From contig NZ_MKEK01000001.1 of the NCBI RefSeq assembly GCF_001752395.1, positions 1,983,259 to 2,047,258 of the forward strand: a DNA stretch of 64,000 nt, given 5' to 3'. How positions within the stretch are numbered: position 1 is the first letter of the stretch; the number at the start of each line of letters is the position of its first letter. Positions 43,501-52,338 of this stretch are shown here, one piece after another. Source of the DNA: Rheinheimera salexigens (lineage in GTDB: Bacteria; Pseudomonadota; Gammaproteobacteria; Enterobacterales; Alteromonadaceae). The notes beneath the pieces were generated by a model. The model was not told the DNA's origin, searched no databases, and was given only the letters and a program-made list of their open reading frames with translations. The position numbers were made by a program, and so were the translations under genes.

Positions 43501-44600
43501 GTGTCATATTGATAAACAGCCAACTGTTGCTGTACGGGTGATAAACCGACTTTTGTTTGCTCTACTGCATCGATACGTTGCAAGGTACCTTGTTGGTTAT
43601 AATGCAGCTCTATACCACGCTTTCGAGTGTAATCGATTCTACTCAGTCGGTTATGTTTATCATAATAACACTGTAAGTAGTGGCCTAAGCTGTCTAGTAT
43701 CTGATGTAATTGCCATTGCTGTTTAACCTCAGTAGAAGGTACAAACACCCATTGGCTATTGTCAGGCTTTAATAAGACCAGACTACCGTTTTGCTCACAG
43801 CGTAGCGCCAAATCTTCTGCTATCTGATAGCTAGTTTGGCCTACTTCTGGTTTAGAAAAGTGTAAACGGCGACCTTCTTCATTATGTAATATAAAGCCAT
43901 TTAGTTCAGGCTGCTGTTCTGCTTCAATGGCAACAATCTTTAAATGAAAATTACTACGCCATCCAAAGCCCATTCCTATATTTTCATGGCTTTGGCTAGA
44001 ACGATAAGTACGCACAAAGTTTAATGGCATAGCCCCGGGCAAACTAAAATCGGTTAAGGCTAAAATTTCTTCACCCGTGGACATAGCAACTGGATCGCCC
44101 TCTGTCACTAAATTTTTATTTTCGGTTACCGCAGTACCCGCCGCGTTACTCCCAGCTTGGTCTGAAGTAACTGCTGTATTATTAGAGTTTGTCTGCAGAC
44201 TTGTATCATCAGTACGACCACCTTGATTAGCCGGTTTTTGCTTCCCTACTGCCGGTGCGCTACTGCTGGTCTGCGTGGAAATTGCTGGCGTTTTAGATGC
44301 TAATTCATATATAAATAACTTCCGCGCCATTATCGCTTTGCCTAACACGGCATAAGCTTGGTCAGTCGCATTTATAGTTGCACCATTATTAATGCTTGCC
44401 GCACCTAAGTTATGCAGAATGCTATTTAATCCCGCTTTATTATTAAGAAGTGATCCTTGTTGAAAGTTTGTTTGCAAATAAGCGGCAGCATCAACTGCAG
44501 AATTAAAGATAAGGACTTGTCCCGCGCTTGGCGTCGCGGTACTGCTAAGCAAAATCATATTGCCATAACGGGTTTTTAACTGAACATGTTGCGCCGTCAT
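40518..44600 (-). CDS. Rhs-repeat effector with C-terminal TNT-type NAD glycohydrolase domain
   Basis: This 1360-residue protein has three parts. Residues 1-170 are an Ala/Ser/Thr-rich N-terminal region without PAAR. From about 175 comes the Rhs entry motif VAMSTGEEILALTDFSLPG, then a long series of YD repeats. The core ends in the cleavage-type motif HINWVDPLGL (about 1186-1195). Residues 1196-1360 (41015-40521) match the TNT (DUF4237) toxin: WPPNRGF (1243), DRFG (1264), SPEGNSFESRALP, PWFGQ (1322) and GIQY. TNT domains destroy NAD+. It follows VgrG, PAAR and two accessory genes and is itself followed by the immunity gene. Delivery by the adjacent T6SS is inferred. Confidence 0.93.
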   Translation of the reverse strand: MTAQHVQLKTRYGNMILLSSTATPSAGQVLIFNSAVDAAAYLQTNFQQGSLLNNKAGLNSILHNLGAASINNGATINATDQAYAVLGKAIMARKLFIYELASKTPAISTQTSSSAPAVGKQKPANQGGRTDDTSLQTNSNNTAVTSDQAGSNAAGTAVTENKNLVTEGDPVAMSTGEEILALTDFSLPGAMPLNFVRTYRSSQSHENIGMGFGWRSNFHLKIVAIEAEQQPELNGFILHNEEGRRLHFSKPEVGQTSYQIAEDLALRCEQNGSLVLLKPDNSQWVFVPSTEVKQQWQLHQILDSLGHYLQCYYDKHNRLSRIDYTRKRGIELHYNQQGTLQRIDAVEQTKVGLSPVQQQLAVYQYDTDLNLIVATNMAGQTEHYQYQQHLIIQRQRASGFKHYFTWQGEGPTAKCIRNWGDDGYYDYHFAYHEQQGLAISTDSRGQRWQYFHDERNQLIKKIAPDGATWLYSWNQFGKKIAETAPNNSVTRYYFNELGQLNTVEQADGAISHFNYNEFGQRCGFIDAEGYHWRREYTSGGLLKAEILPDGNKTSYQYDTDGQLTKKITADGQQTLFHHNDEGQLLAVKQHNAVVRYSYDALGRLNGVSDAAGLVTDYQRNNAGKITQQRQYSAANPEQITSTDYHYDNAGRLISEEKPLQQHNQWQYEGLSQPVKLLQADGSALNYEYDKERNLTAIMRSDGARYELDYDGQERPIALKGFDGRLQQYQYDSSGKVSNVTDAGQRQIKLKRDLRGRVIEQIARHQQQLDNNHFHYDKLGRLLRASNGQRKLRFNYNGNGQLTEQWQDDWRCQYRYDNSGRISRLELADGNTLHYGYNNQGQLSELKLNQQSLFKSQYDNVGREISRHFNTGLTLSQQFDPFSRLSQQHWQNATSASAENSIEKATATFVDINTPQRQRHYQYSALHQLIKIQDSQHGNTDYQFNELDQLTAKTHNQDISQNEQHQWDSFGNPQGANIEVKQDRLVRYQNNHYQYDESGNQTSTSSKGKRQQRQFNGFNQLTSLFNNIEGTGSVTRYKYDALGRRSAKITAQGRTDYLWQGNTLLGEHSNGEFTWYIYQPNSHQPLALIKYGKVYFYQLDQLGTPLSLTDENNTIVWQAHYSVFGQATVTVKDIDNPIRFQSQYFDNESGLHYNHFRYYDPTTGRFISQDPIGLIGGINHYQYAPNHINWVDPLGLKCKENTWNEFQKNSKGVFSNSEQASKGYQLWKNQNWTGLQAHLGPNSWPPNRGFVCISKEILLPGDKVDRFGGFTNSQNEFKDFGAFVSPEGNSFESRALPENTKEKAYNAYEVLAPIEVNSGPAIPWFGQSGMGIQYELPESIESLKFNDKIVATTPAYKVEDL

Positions 44601-44618
44601 TTTAATTAAACGTCCTTG

Positions 44619-45623
44619 TTATTGTGGCATCGATTGATAACTGAATACTGATACCGCACGATACGACTGCTCAGCTATTTCGCATTGTAATAACGGCGCT
44701 GTTAATCGTTGCTGCTCAAAGCTTAAATACATATATAACAATCGATACAAGCCCCCGGCAGTTCCCAACTCACCAGTAAAATAACTGGGGAATTCAAACT
44801 GCGTATTACTATCCACCACCCCATGTAGATGTTGATACTGCTGTAACCATGCCGACGTCAGCTTAGTTTCGCCTGTATCTGGCAGCATGATATAGCCTAG
44901 GGGTTGGTTATATTCACTGACAACTTTTAAGAATAAATCGGCCAATGCCAACTCATCATTGTCGGCTGAAGCATTAATGGCACCTGCCGAAGCTGCATTT
45001 GTATTAGCAGTAGCTAAACGTTTGCTAATATTGACATCGGCTGCGTGGAGTAAGCTAACAAGGCCAGTATTACTTAGGGTTAAACACACCGCGACAGCGC
45101 CTTCTGAGGCAACTGCCTGTGCTGTATGCTTATCCAGACGGGTTGCTACCGCTAAACTATCTACGGCTAATAACCAGATGTTTTTACTTTTATTGCTGCT
45201 TATATTGCTGTTTAGCTTGGCGTTAGCCGCAGCAAACGCCATTAAGGCCGCCGCTCGACCATAAGGAAACACCTTACAATGCTCTGAGCGTAATAACGAC
45301 GGAAACTGGCGCATTATAGCTTGCAACAAATAGTGTAATTCGGCGCTATCAACGCCAGAGAATTCCGGTAATAGTAAATATACTTCGCTATCCGCAATAG
45401 CTTGCTCAATGCTGGGCCATAGCTCTGTTAGCAATAATATAATCCGTTCCGTTAGGCTAGTAGCAAGGTTGGCGCCGGTAACAAAATTTGCCGGCAAATC
45501 ATTATGCTGCCAACTAAAAAATTCGGCGGGTATGGGATTATTGGCTAATGCCATTGCCAGTGCTGTATCTTTGGTTTTACCGGTAACAACCGCATACTGC
45601 GCTATGGCTATTGGTTGTGCCAT
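44619..45623 (-). CDS. T6SS-associated thiolase-fold protein (beta-ketoacyl-synthase-like, likely inactive)
   Basis: The 334-residue protein has pieces recalling the thiolase/ketosynthase fold (VYLLLPEFSGVDSAELHYLL, IWLLAVDSLAVATRLD, VASEGAVAVCLTLSNTG, FPSYFTGELGTAGGLYRLLYM) but no visible Cys-His-His active site. Thiolase-like genes of this size recur between TIGR02270 and effector genes in T6SS loci. The start overlaps the TIGR02270 gene by 16 bases and the end lies 18 bases before the Rhs gene. An adaptor or chaperone role for loading the Rhs effector is inferred. Confidence 0.6.
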   Translation of the reverse strand: MAQPIAIAQYAVVTGKTKDTALAMALANNPIPAEFFSWQHNDLPANFVTGANLATSLTERIILLLTELWPSIEQAIADSEVYLLLPEFSGVDSAELHYLLQAIMRQFPSLLRSEHCKVFPYGRAAALMAFAAANAKLNSNISSNKSKNIWLLAVDSLAVATRLDKHTAQAVASEGAVAVCLTLSNTGLVSLLHAADVNISKRLATANTNAASAGAINASADNDELALADLFLKVVSEYNQPLGYIMLPDTGETKLTSAWLQQYQHLHGVVDSNTQFEFPSYFTGELGTAGGLYRLLYMYLSFEQQRLTAPLLQCEIAEQSYRAVSVFSYQSMPQ

Positions 45624-46699
45624 ATACCACCTAACAAGGTATCAGGCTCACGCCAGCTAATGTTATTGTTACTTAATCGAGCATAACAAGCGGCAATGCG
45701 CCGTTGCTGCTGATTTCCTTGTTGCCAAATTTTACCTAGTGTTGCTGAACTTAATGCTTTGCCAGAAAGATATTTAGTCGTTGCATCTAAATTTAGGTTG
45801 GCTAATTGGCTAACATCACACAATAAAGTATCGGCTTCAATTACGCCTAATATGCAGGCTAAACTATCTGCAGCCGCTTCACTGGTCTGAGGTTGTTGGG
45901 CTAATTCCAATAATAAAGTAATAAATTTAGTTTTCCCGGTGATAGCTAAGGCCAAAATAGCTAATGACTGGGTATTAATATTATTAATTAATAACGTAAT
46001 AATATCGTTTTGTTTTGTCTCTGTGGCGGCGGTTAATAACAATATTAATTGTGCAGCCTGTAATTGTTCAGTTTTAACTAACTGTTGCACTAAATCGACT
46101 TCACAATAATTATTTTCAGCCGACCACTCACTATTACAATTACTGTTCTGATAGCTATAAATTGCCGTGTGTACTAGCGGCAATAGCAGATCATCAGCTG
46201 GTAATTTAGCGGAATATCCAACTAGTTTCGAGTGCAACTCTGGCTGGGCTGAACATGCAACATACCAGATAGCTGCGGCATTTATTGGCTGGCTAAAGTG
46301 AAATGGATCAAGCTTAAGTTGTAATCTTATTGCCAACGGCCAGAATAACTCACTGTTTTTTGCATCCGAGTTACGCTGCATATTTGCGATAAATCTTATC
46401 AACCATTCTGGTTGCAATAATGCTTTTATTTCATGTAGTAGTAACCAAGCTGGTTCAGCCATTAAAAACTGTTCTAGCTCTATTAACGATAATTGTTGGT
46501 TGCTAGTATTAGCTATCCATTGCAACCATAATGGCATTTCTGGGGTTATACCCCGTTGTTGGATTAATTTTATATTAGCTATCAGCTTTAGGTCATGTTG
46601 GCGCAATTGCTGTAAACCAACATAACGACTATGAACTAACTGTAGTCTTTGTTGTAACAGCAAACGGGTGTTACCTACTAGGGTTTCATCTACTAACAT
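45608..46699 (-). CDS. TIGR02270 family T6SS accessory protein (helical repeat)
   Basis: The protein has 363 residues, almost all helical with Leu/Ala/Gln-rich repeats (LLLQQRLQLVHSRYVGLQQL at the start, LLELAQQPQTSEAAADSLACILGVIEA in the C-terminal half, RIAACYARLSNNNISW at the end), in the style of HEAT-like repeats. TIGR02270 proteins sit between PAAR and the thiolase-like gene in T6SS loci, as here. It starts 5 bases after the PAAR stop. Probably part of effector loading. Family call rests on context and pattern. Confidence 0.7.
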   Translation of the reverse strand: MLVDETLVGNTRLLLQQRLQLVHSRYVGLQQLRQHDLKLIANIKLIQQRGITPEMPLWLQWIANTSNQQLSLIELEQFLMAEPAWLLLHEIKALLQPEWLIRFIANMQRNSDAKNSELFWPLAIRLQLKLDPFHFSQPINAAAIWYVACSAQPELHSKLVGYSAKLPADDLLLPLVHTAIYSYQNSNCNSEWSAENNYCEVDLVQQLVKTEQLQAAQLILLLTAATETKQNDIITLLINNINTQSLAILALAITGKTKFITLLLELAQQPQTSEAAADSLACILGVIEADTLLCDVSQLANLNLDATTKYLSGKALSSATLGKIWQQGNQQQRRIAACYARLSNNNISWREPDTLLGGIWHNQ

Positions 46700-46704
46700 T
46701 GCGC

Positions 46705-46998
46705 TTAACCACCAATAAGTACAGTTGGCATGCCCGCAACAATTTTTCCACCATGCTCGGTTGCATCACCCAACCTAGCGGCATTTTTGCCATTAATAAA
46801 TACCGTGGCTGAGCCAGCACTTATGGTATCAGGAGGACCAATACAGACCAATTTATCGCCTTTAGTTGCCGCTGGTATACCACAAATAGTGACATTGGCT
46901 GATCCTGATACTACAGGGCCACCAACATGGGGTTTAGGCCCCGGGTCAACCTTGGGGCAGACATGCATCATGCCAATAACCGCAGCAGGTTTAGCCAT
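46705..46998 (-). CDS. PAAR-domain spike-tip protein
   Basis: 97 residues of PAAR repeats: GPGPKPHVGGPVVSGSANV-style Gly-rich turns, a conserved His/Cys pattern (MMHVCP, and DATEHGGKI near the end) that binds zinc, and VLIGG as C-terminus. PAAR proteins sharpen the VgrG spike and bear effectors. It is 29 bases behind vgrG. No effector is fused, in line with the separate Rhs toxin. Confidence 0.93.
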   Translation of the reverse strand: MAKPAAVIGMMHVCPKVDPGPKPHVGGPVVSGSANVTICGIPAATKGDKLVCIGPPDTISAGSATVFINGKNAARLGDATEHGGKIVAGMPTVLIGG

Positions 46999-47027
46999 AG
47001 TTTAGTTCCTTTAATGCTATGTCGATT

Positions 47028-48845
47028 TTAATTAAGGCTAAGCTTAGAGCCCTTAATCGTGATATTGGTGCCTTTAATATCAATAGAGCCATCGCTTTTC
47101 ATCGAAATTGACGCCGCACCCGTTTTAATGGTTATTGAGTCGCCAGCATCTATAATTAACTTTTTACCTACATTTAATGTGTCGCCGCCATCAATCGCTA
47201 CTTGGCGGTTCTTCTTAACATTTTCGTTATCATTACCCGTTATCGTTGTCAGTCGGTCATTACCAATAACATCGGTTTGATTGTTTTCGACTTGTAACTC
47301 AAAGTTTTTTTCTGCATGTAAATACAGTAACTCCTCGCCCTTTTTATCTTCAAAGCGAATTTCGTTAAAGTTTGCTGCGGCGCCTTTTTCTGTAGAGCGG
47401 GTTTTAATACCTGATTGCGTTTTTTCATCAGGTAAATTATAAGGCGGCATATGATCAGAGTTATAAACTGCGCCAATGACTATCGGTTGATCCGGATCGC
47501 CATTTAAAAATTCGACTAAGACTTCTTGATCGCGCCGAGGGAAGAAAAAAGCGCCCCAGTTTTTACCTGCCCAGTTTTGGCTAACTCGGATAGGACAAGA
47601 ACTTTGATGGTCGTTAATTTCACTGCGATCCCAGTGAAATTTCACGGTGATACGACCCAAGGCATCAATCGAAATTTCTTCGTTACCTTTACAGGTAACT
47701 GTCGCGGTTTGCACACCATGAATAATGGGCTTTGCACAACGTAATTGCGGCCGATAGGCGACGTCTTTTGGTACGCAATAAAATTGATTTCCAATAGTTT
47801 GTTGGCCTGATTTATTGGCGCCAGACTGGCTGGCAATAGCGGCGGTTAATACTAATTCAGTTAATACATACTGCTTACCCATCTCGGCTGGATCGTCGTG
47901 CTTAGTGATGGTAAAAGTTTTGCCTATGCTAAAAGAACGACAATTACTGGCGCCTTGTCGGCGCTGCATATCACGCTGTAATGCGTCTAATCTTATACCG
48001 GCTATTTTTTTGCTTCGACTATGGAACTCAGATTCTGCCTCATAACGAAATACTTCATAGTTGTTATGGCCAGTGACTAAACCACCTTTGGTAACATCAC
48101 CAGTGGGTAACGACATCGGTTTTTTTAAATCATAGCCACGTTGTGTGAACTTACCCGGCGCCATAACCACCGCATGTTGCCAATGATGGACATGGGGTTC
48201 AGATAAACTGCCGGTAAAAACGGGGACTTTTGCTTCTGAATTAGGTGCATAAGCAGCAGCACTGTCGGCTAATATTAGTTTATGTGCTGACTTGGTATGC
48301 TCAAAGAAGTAAAAGATACCTTCTTGCTCAAGTAAGCGTTGCACGAAGTCCATATCACTTTCTTCATACTGAACTTTAAAATCATAATTTGGGTAGTTCC
48401 CCGCTTGCACCTTAGCGGCAGCATCAATTTTAACACCATGCTCTGCTGCGATGGTTTCGACAATTTTCAATACATTAAGTGATCGAAATATACGACTGTT
48501 CACTTTATGCTGCATGTACCATGCGCCAGCGACAATATTAAGGCTAAAATCGCGATACTCTGCACCCGCGGCTTCGCTATCTACACGATGACCTAACGCG
48601 GTGATATCAGCAATAATGCCATGGATATAGCGCTGTTTATGCCCACCTAACTCTAAAGTGATGGTTACTTCCTTACCTATTAGCTCATTTGGTTTTACCG
48701 TCCGGCCATTACTAAACACTTCAGCTTTAAGACTAAATAAACTAGATAGCGCTTCTTTATAAACAAAACGAGTAAGTATGACGGCATCTTTACCCAAGGG
48801 GGTGTCTATCTTGATGCTATTTTCGTCCTGGGTTGCCTGTTGCAT
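47028..48845 (-). CDS. vgrG: T6SS spike protein VgrG (TssI)
   Basis: 605 residues, the usual length of a VgrG without extra effector domain. The gp27-like part has TRFVYKEALSSLFSLKAEVFS and ESDMDFVQRLLEQEGIFYFFEH; the gp5-like OB part has PIRVSQNWAGKNWGAFFFPRRDQEVLVEFLNGDPDQPIVIG; the C-terminal needle has repeated strands, IDGGDTLNVGKKLIIDAGDSITIKTG, ending KLSLN. It trimerises on the Hcp tube and carries PAAR and cargo. An Hcp-VgrG hairpin lies between hcp and this gene. Confidence 0.95.
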   Translation of the reverse strand: MQQATQDENSIKIDTPLGKDAVILTRFVYKEALSSLFSLKAEVFSNGRTVKPNELIGKEVTITLELGGHKQRYIHGIIADITALGHRVDSEAAGAEYRDFSLNIVAGAWYMQHKVNSRIFRSLNVLKIVETIAAEHGVKIDAAAKVQAGNYPNYDFKVQYEESDMDFVQRLLEQEGIFYFFEHTKSAHKLILADSAAAYAPNSEAKVPVFTGSLSEPHVHHWQHAVVMAPGKFTQRGYDLKKPMSLPTGDVTKGGLVTGHNNYEVFRYEAESEFHSRSKKIAGIRLDALQRDMQRRQGASNCRSFSIGKTFTITKHDDPAEMGKQYVLTELVLTAAIASQSGANKSGQQTIGNQFYCVPKDVAYRPQLRCAKPIIHGVQTATVTCKGNEEISIDALGRITVKFHWDRSEINDHQSSCPIRVSQNWAGKNWGAFFFPRRDQEVLVEFLNGDPDQPIVIGAVYNSDHMPPYNLPDEKTQSGIKTRSTEKGAAANFNEIRFEDKKGEELLYLHAEKNFELQVENNQTDVIGNDRLTTITGNDNENVKKNRQVAIDGGDTLNVGKKLIIDAGDSITIKTGAASISMKSDGSIDIKGTNITIKGSKLSLN

Positions 48846-48896
48846 CCATTCGCCTCAATATAAAAGACTAAGTTGATAGGTAAATAAGCGACATAA

Positions 48897-48925
48897 GATA
48901 CTGGTGTGTAAACCACACCAGTATC
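48897..48925 (-). repeat. 12-base-arm hairpin between hcp and vgrG
   Basis: GATACTGGTGTG and CACACCAGTATC are perfect inverses around a 5-base loop, 12 bases after the hcp stop. On the minus strand the stem is followed by TTATG, not by a T-run. It can act as a partial terminator or a 3' block against exonucleases, letting hcp mRNA exceed vgrG mRNA. Confidence 0.8.
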
Positions 48926-48937
48926 AGAGTTAGCAAG

Positions 48938-49417
48938 TTACAGCTTAGAACCTTTAACACCGCTATAACCATATACCAATGGTGCAGTAACGTTGTTTTT
49001 ATCGTCGGTAGGAGTAACAGTCATCATCAACTCAGTGTAGCTAATAACAATAGTTTCAATTGGACGGTCGCCAGAAACAGACATTTGATAGCTGCTGATC
49101 ATGGCATCAGTCAGTTCTATCTTCATGATCTCTTCTACTTTATCGCCTTGCTTAGTAATGTGGAAAACAGCTTTTTGACCTTTACCAATAGTGGCTTCTT
49201 TAAATAAATCTGGTGATGACTTATCTTGCAACTTAGTAACAACAATATCATTTAAGCGAGTTGCACTTGCCTCACGATCCATTGCGGTACCAGTAAATGA
49301 AGATAATTCACGCTGAGTTCCCCAATCCATAGACAAAACAGTGATCATGTCTTTGAATTCTTCAGCAGTAGTCTCACCCTTGATCGCACCATATTTCAAA
49401 TAGGTATTTGCTTGCAT
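48938..49417 (-). CDS. hcp: T6SS tube protein Hcp (TssD)
   Basis: 159 residues from ATG 49417, preceded by AAAGGAG at 6 bases; the longer frame to 49465 is not used. Typical Hcp1 layout: YLKYGAIKGETTAEEFKDMI, the WGTQRELSSFTGTAMDREAS loop, VVTKLQDKSSPDLFKEATIG and SYTELMMTVTP. It stacks into hexameric rings as the tube inside the sheath and chaperones small effectors. It follows clpV after a 244-base gap with probable own promoter, then the hairpin and vgrG. Confidence 0.95.
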   Translation of the reverse strand: MQANTYLKYGAIKGETTAEEFKDMITVLSMDWGTQRELSSFTGTAMDREASATRLNDIVVTKLQDKSSPDLFKEATIGKGQKAVFHITKQGDKVEEIMKIELTDAMISSYQMSVSGDRPIETIVISYTELMMTVTPTDDKNNVTAPLVYGYSGVKGSKL

Positions 49418-49661
49418 GCTATGCTCCTTTTGCATATTTAAACAGTGTCCAACAATGGACATCAATTGGATCTGGGCAAAGTGTTACCCGTCAACGCATT
49501 AAAAAGCCAGTATTTATAAGTTACATACCACCACTTAATTAACAAAACTAAAATGTAATTATAAATATTTTCATTTATTTAGCCTTAAAAGCTTACAAAT
49601 TATACCCTTTACACATTTATTGACAACAATAAATTAACTAAAATGATAATTCATTTATCTT

Positions 49662-52319
49662 TTATGTTAATTCTTTGATTTCATATTGAAAGCCGTCCTG
49701 ATTGATTGCTAAATCAATATGTTTAATATCAATATCTTGAGCTACCTTTTGTAACAAACCTATCGACAATTCAGGAAGAAGCTGATTTTGTAAAATGTTA
49801 TGAATTGTTCGCGCCCCTGTACCTGCGTCTTGGCATTGATTAACAATAAAGTTGATAACTTCATCGCTATAACTAAAGCTGGCTTGATAATGTTGGTGTA
49901 AACGCTTTTCTATCCGCGCCAGTTGTAAGACGGTGATCCGGGCTAATTTTGTATCATCTAACGGAATATACGGGATAAGATTTAATCGGCCTAAGAAGGC
50001 TGGTTTAAACACTTGTAATAAATCTTGCTTTAAAGCTTTTGCTAAGCCATCTATTGAAGGCGCAGTATCTGGATCTTCAAATAAACGCATTGTGGTATCG
50101 GTACCCACGTTGGAGGTCATAATAATAATGGTATTTTTAAAGTCGATATCTCGACCTTCACCATCTTTTATCGTGCCTTTATCAAATACTTGATAAAAAA
50201 TATCTTGAACGCCCGGATGAGCCTTTTCCATTTCATCAAGCAAAATAACACTATAAGGTTTACGTCTAACCGCTTCTGTTAACACGCCCCCTTCACCATA
50301 GCCTACGTAACCAGGAGGCGATCCCAGTAATAAAGACACTTTATGCTCTTCTTTAAACTCTGACATATTTATCACAGTTAATTGAGCCTCACTGCCATAT
50401 ACCTGCTCGGCTAACGCTAATGCAGTTTCAGTTTTACCCACACCACTTGGACCCGTTAATAAAAATATGCCGTTAGGTTTACTTTCATCTGCTAATTGAG
50501 CACGTGAAGTTTGGACTGTCCGGGCCATTAAATCTAATGCATGGTCTTGGCCAATTACCCGCTCAGCCAAATGGCTGCTTAAAGCTAAAACAGTGTTTAT
50601 TTCATCTGCTTGCATTTTGCCAAGTGGAATACCGGTCCAGTCTGAAATAACTTCGGCGATCAGTTGTTCATTAACTTGCCAATGCACCATCGGCTCGGCA
50701 ATTTGATTAAGCTCAGCTTTAATATCAAGTAACTGCTGTAGTAGTTGCTGCTGCTGCTGCTGCTGCTGTAAGATTATTGCATCAGCAGTTTGTTCGCAGT
50801 CGACTTGTTCGGCAGTCGTAAGTTGTTGCGCTAATTGCCGCGCAGTCGCTACTTGCTGCTGCTCTCGCTGCCACTGCTCGGTCACTTGCTCAAGATTGGA
50901 TTCTGTAGCTGATTGTTGTTGTTGCAAGTGTTGTAATTGCTCATCATGGGCGACGCCTAAGCGCTGCTCACGCTGTAGCACTGCAATTTGTTGGCCTAGT
51001 TGTTGTAGTTTACGTTGCAAGGCCTCTACTGCACCAGGCACCGTATCTTGGCTCATGGCAACCCGGGCACAAGCCGTATCCAACAACCCAACTGCTTTAT
51101 CCGGCAGCTGACGACCATTGATATAACGGTGGGATAAAGTTACCGCGGCCTGTAAGGCTTGATCGGTAATATTTACCTTATGGTGTTGCTCCATAACTGG
51201 TAATAAACCGCGCATCATAATAACGGCTAGTTCAACAGAGGGTTCTTCAATTTTAACCACTTGAAAGCGACGAGTTAATGCCGCATCTTTTTCAAAGTAT
51301 TTCTTATATTCTGCCCAGGTTGTGGCGGCGATAGTTCTTAATTCGCCCCGTGCTAATGCAGGTTTTAATAGGTTTGCCGCGTCATTTTGACCTGCTTGGC
51401 CTCCACTGCCAATCATAGTGTGGGCTTCATCAATAAAAAGAATAATGGGTATTGCTGATGAGTTAACTTCTTTAATGACATTTTTTAAACGGTTTTCAAA
51501 CTCACCTTTCATCCCCGCACCCGCTTGTAACAAAGCTAAATCAAGCACCCGTAAACTAACGTTTTTTAATTTATCTGGTACTTCGCCAGCCGCAATTTTT
51601 AAGGCTAAACCTTCAACTACCGCGGTTTTACCGACACCCGCTTCACCGGTTAAAATAGGATTATTTTGCCTGCGACGGGTTAAAATATCGATCATCTGCC
51701 GTATTTCATCATCACGACCTACAATAGGATCAATTTTTCCAGCATAAGCTTGAGCAGTTAAGTCAGTAGTGAATTGATCTAATGCTGGCGTTTTACCGGC
51801 CTTAATGGCCGGACTGGCTGCGGAATTAATAGCTTGCTGTTGCTCGCTGGAATGCCGCGCTAATTCAGGCCACACTCTTAATAACTCAGCGGCATCGACT
51901 TTCTCTAACGCGGGTATACGGCGCAGTATTAATGCCGATAAGCTATCATCTTTAAGTAAGCTATACAGAATATAAGCTGAGCGCATTTGTTCATCGGAAA
52001 AGTCGATTGTGGTATTTAGCCAGCAAGCACGTAACAGATTAATAAGCTGTACTGAAATACTGGGCAAACTACTATTACCGGTTTTTAAATGCTCTAATAC
52101 TTGTTGTATCTGCTGCTTAACCAGGTCTGGGTTAATATCAAAACTACGTAAAATTAAACTTATATCGTTATCAGCTTGGGCCAAAATAGCGTCAAGCCAA
52201 TGCTCTATTTCTACACTGTAATGACTACGTGATTGACAACGCGCGGTAGCTGCTTCTAATGAAGCCCGGCTAGTTTGATTCAGTTTTTCTACCAAACTTT
52301 TTAACGTGGTGGTCGACAT
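49662..52319 (-). CDS. clpV: T6SS sheath-recycling ATPase ClpV (TssH)
   Basis: 885 residues, two AAA+ modules. N-domain starts [17 protein letters not shown]1: [19 protein letters not shown] and the ClpV/ClpB sequence [22 protein letters not shown] long middle coiled coil (about 405-540) is full of Gln, including a run of eight Gln encoded by repeated CAG/CTG triplets at 50745-50768. D2: [30 protein letters not shown]. It disassembles contracted TssB/TssC sheath. The gene follows tssG by 19 bases. Confidence 0.95.
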   Translation of the reverse strand: MSTTTLKSLVEKLNQTSRASLEAATARCQSRSHYSVEIEHWLDAILAQADNDISLILRSFDINPDLVKQQIQQVLEHLKTGNSSLPSISVQLINLLRACWLNTTIDFSDEQMRSAYILYSLLKDDSLSALILRRIPALEKVDAAELLRVWPELARHSSEQQQAINSAASPAIKAGKTPALDQFTTDLTAQAYAGKIDPIVGRDDEIRQMIDILTRRRQNNPILTGEAGVGKTAVVEGLALKIAAGEVPDKLKNVSLRVLDLALLQAGAGMKGEFENRLKNVIKEVNSSAIPIILFIDEAHTMIGSGGQAGQNDAANLLKPALARGELRTIAATTWAEYKKYFEKDAALTRRFQVVKIEEPSVELAVIMMRGLLPVMEQHHKVNITDQALQAAVTLSHRYINGRQLPDKAVGLLDTACARVAMSQDTVPGAVEALQRKLQQLGQQIAVLQREQRLGVAHDEQLQHLQQQQSATESNLEQVTEQWQREQQQVATARQLAQQLTTAEQVDCEQTADAIILQQQQQQQQLLQQLLDIKAELNQIAEPMVHWQVNEQLIAEVISDWTGIPLGKMQADEINTVLALSSHLAERVIGQDHALDLMARTVQTSRAQLADESKPNGIFLLTGPSGVGKTETALALAEQVYGSEAQLTVINMSEFKEEHKVSLLLGSPPGYVGYGEGGVLTEAVRRKPYSVILLDEMEKAHPGVQDIFYQVFDKGTIKDGEGRDIDFKNTIIIMTSNVGTDTTMRLFEDPDTAPSIDGLAKALKQDLLQVFKPAFLGRLNLIPYIPLDDTKLARITVLQLARIEKRLHQHYQASFSYSDEVINFIVNQCQDAGTGARTIHNILQNQLLPELSIGLLQKVAQDIDIKHIDLAINQDGFQYEIKELT

Positions 52320-52338
52320 ATTTGCTTCCTATGCATAA

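Noticed and set aside
40518..44600. Rhs gene as a plain wall-associated protein
   Set aside because: The tip, immunity gene and VgrG/PAAR neighbourhood point to a T6SS effector.
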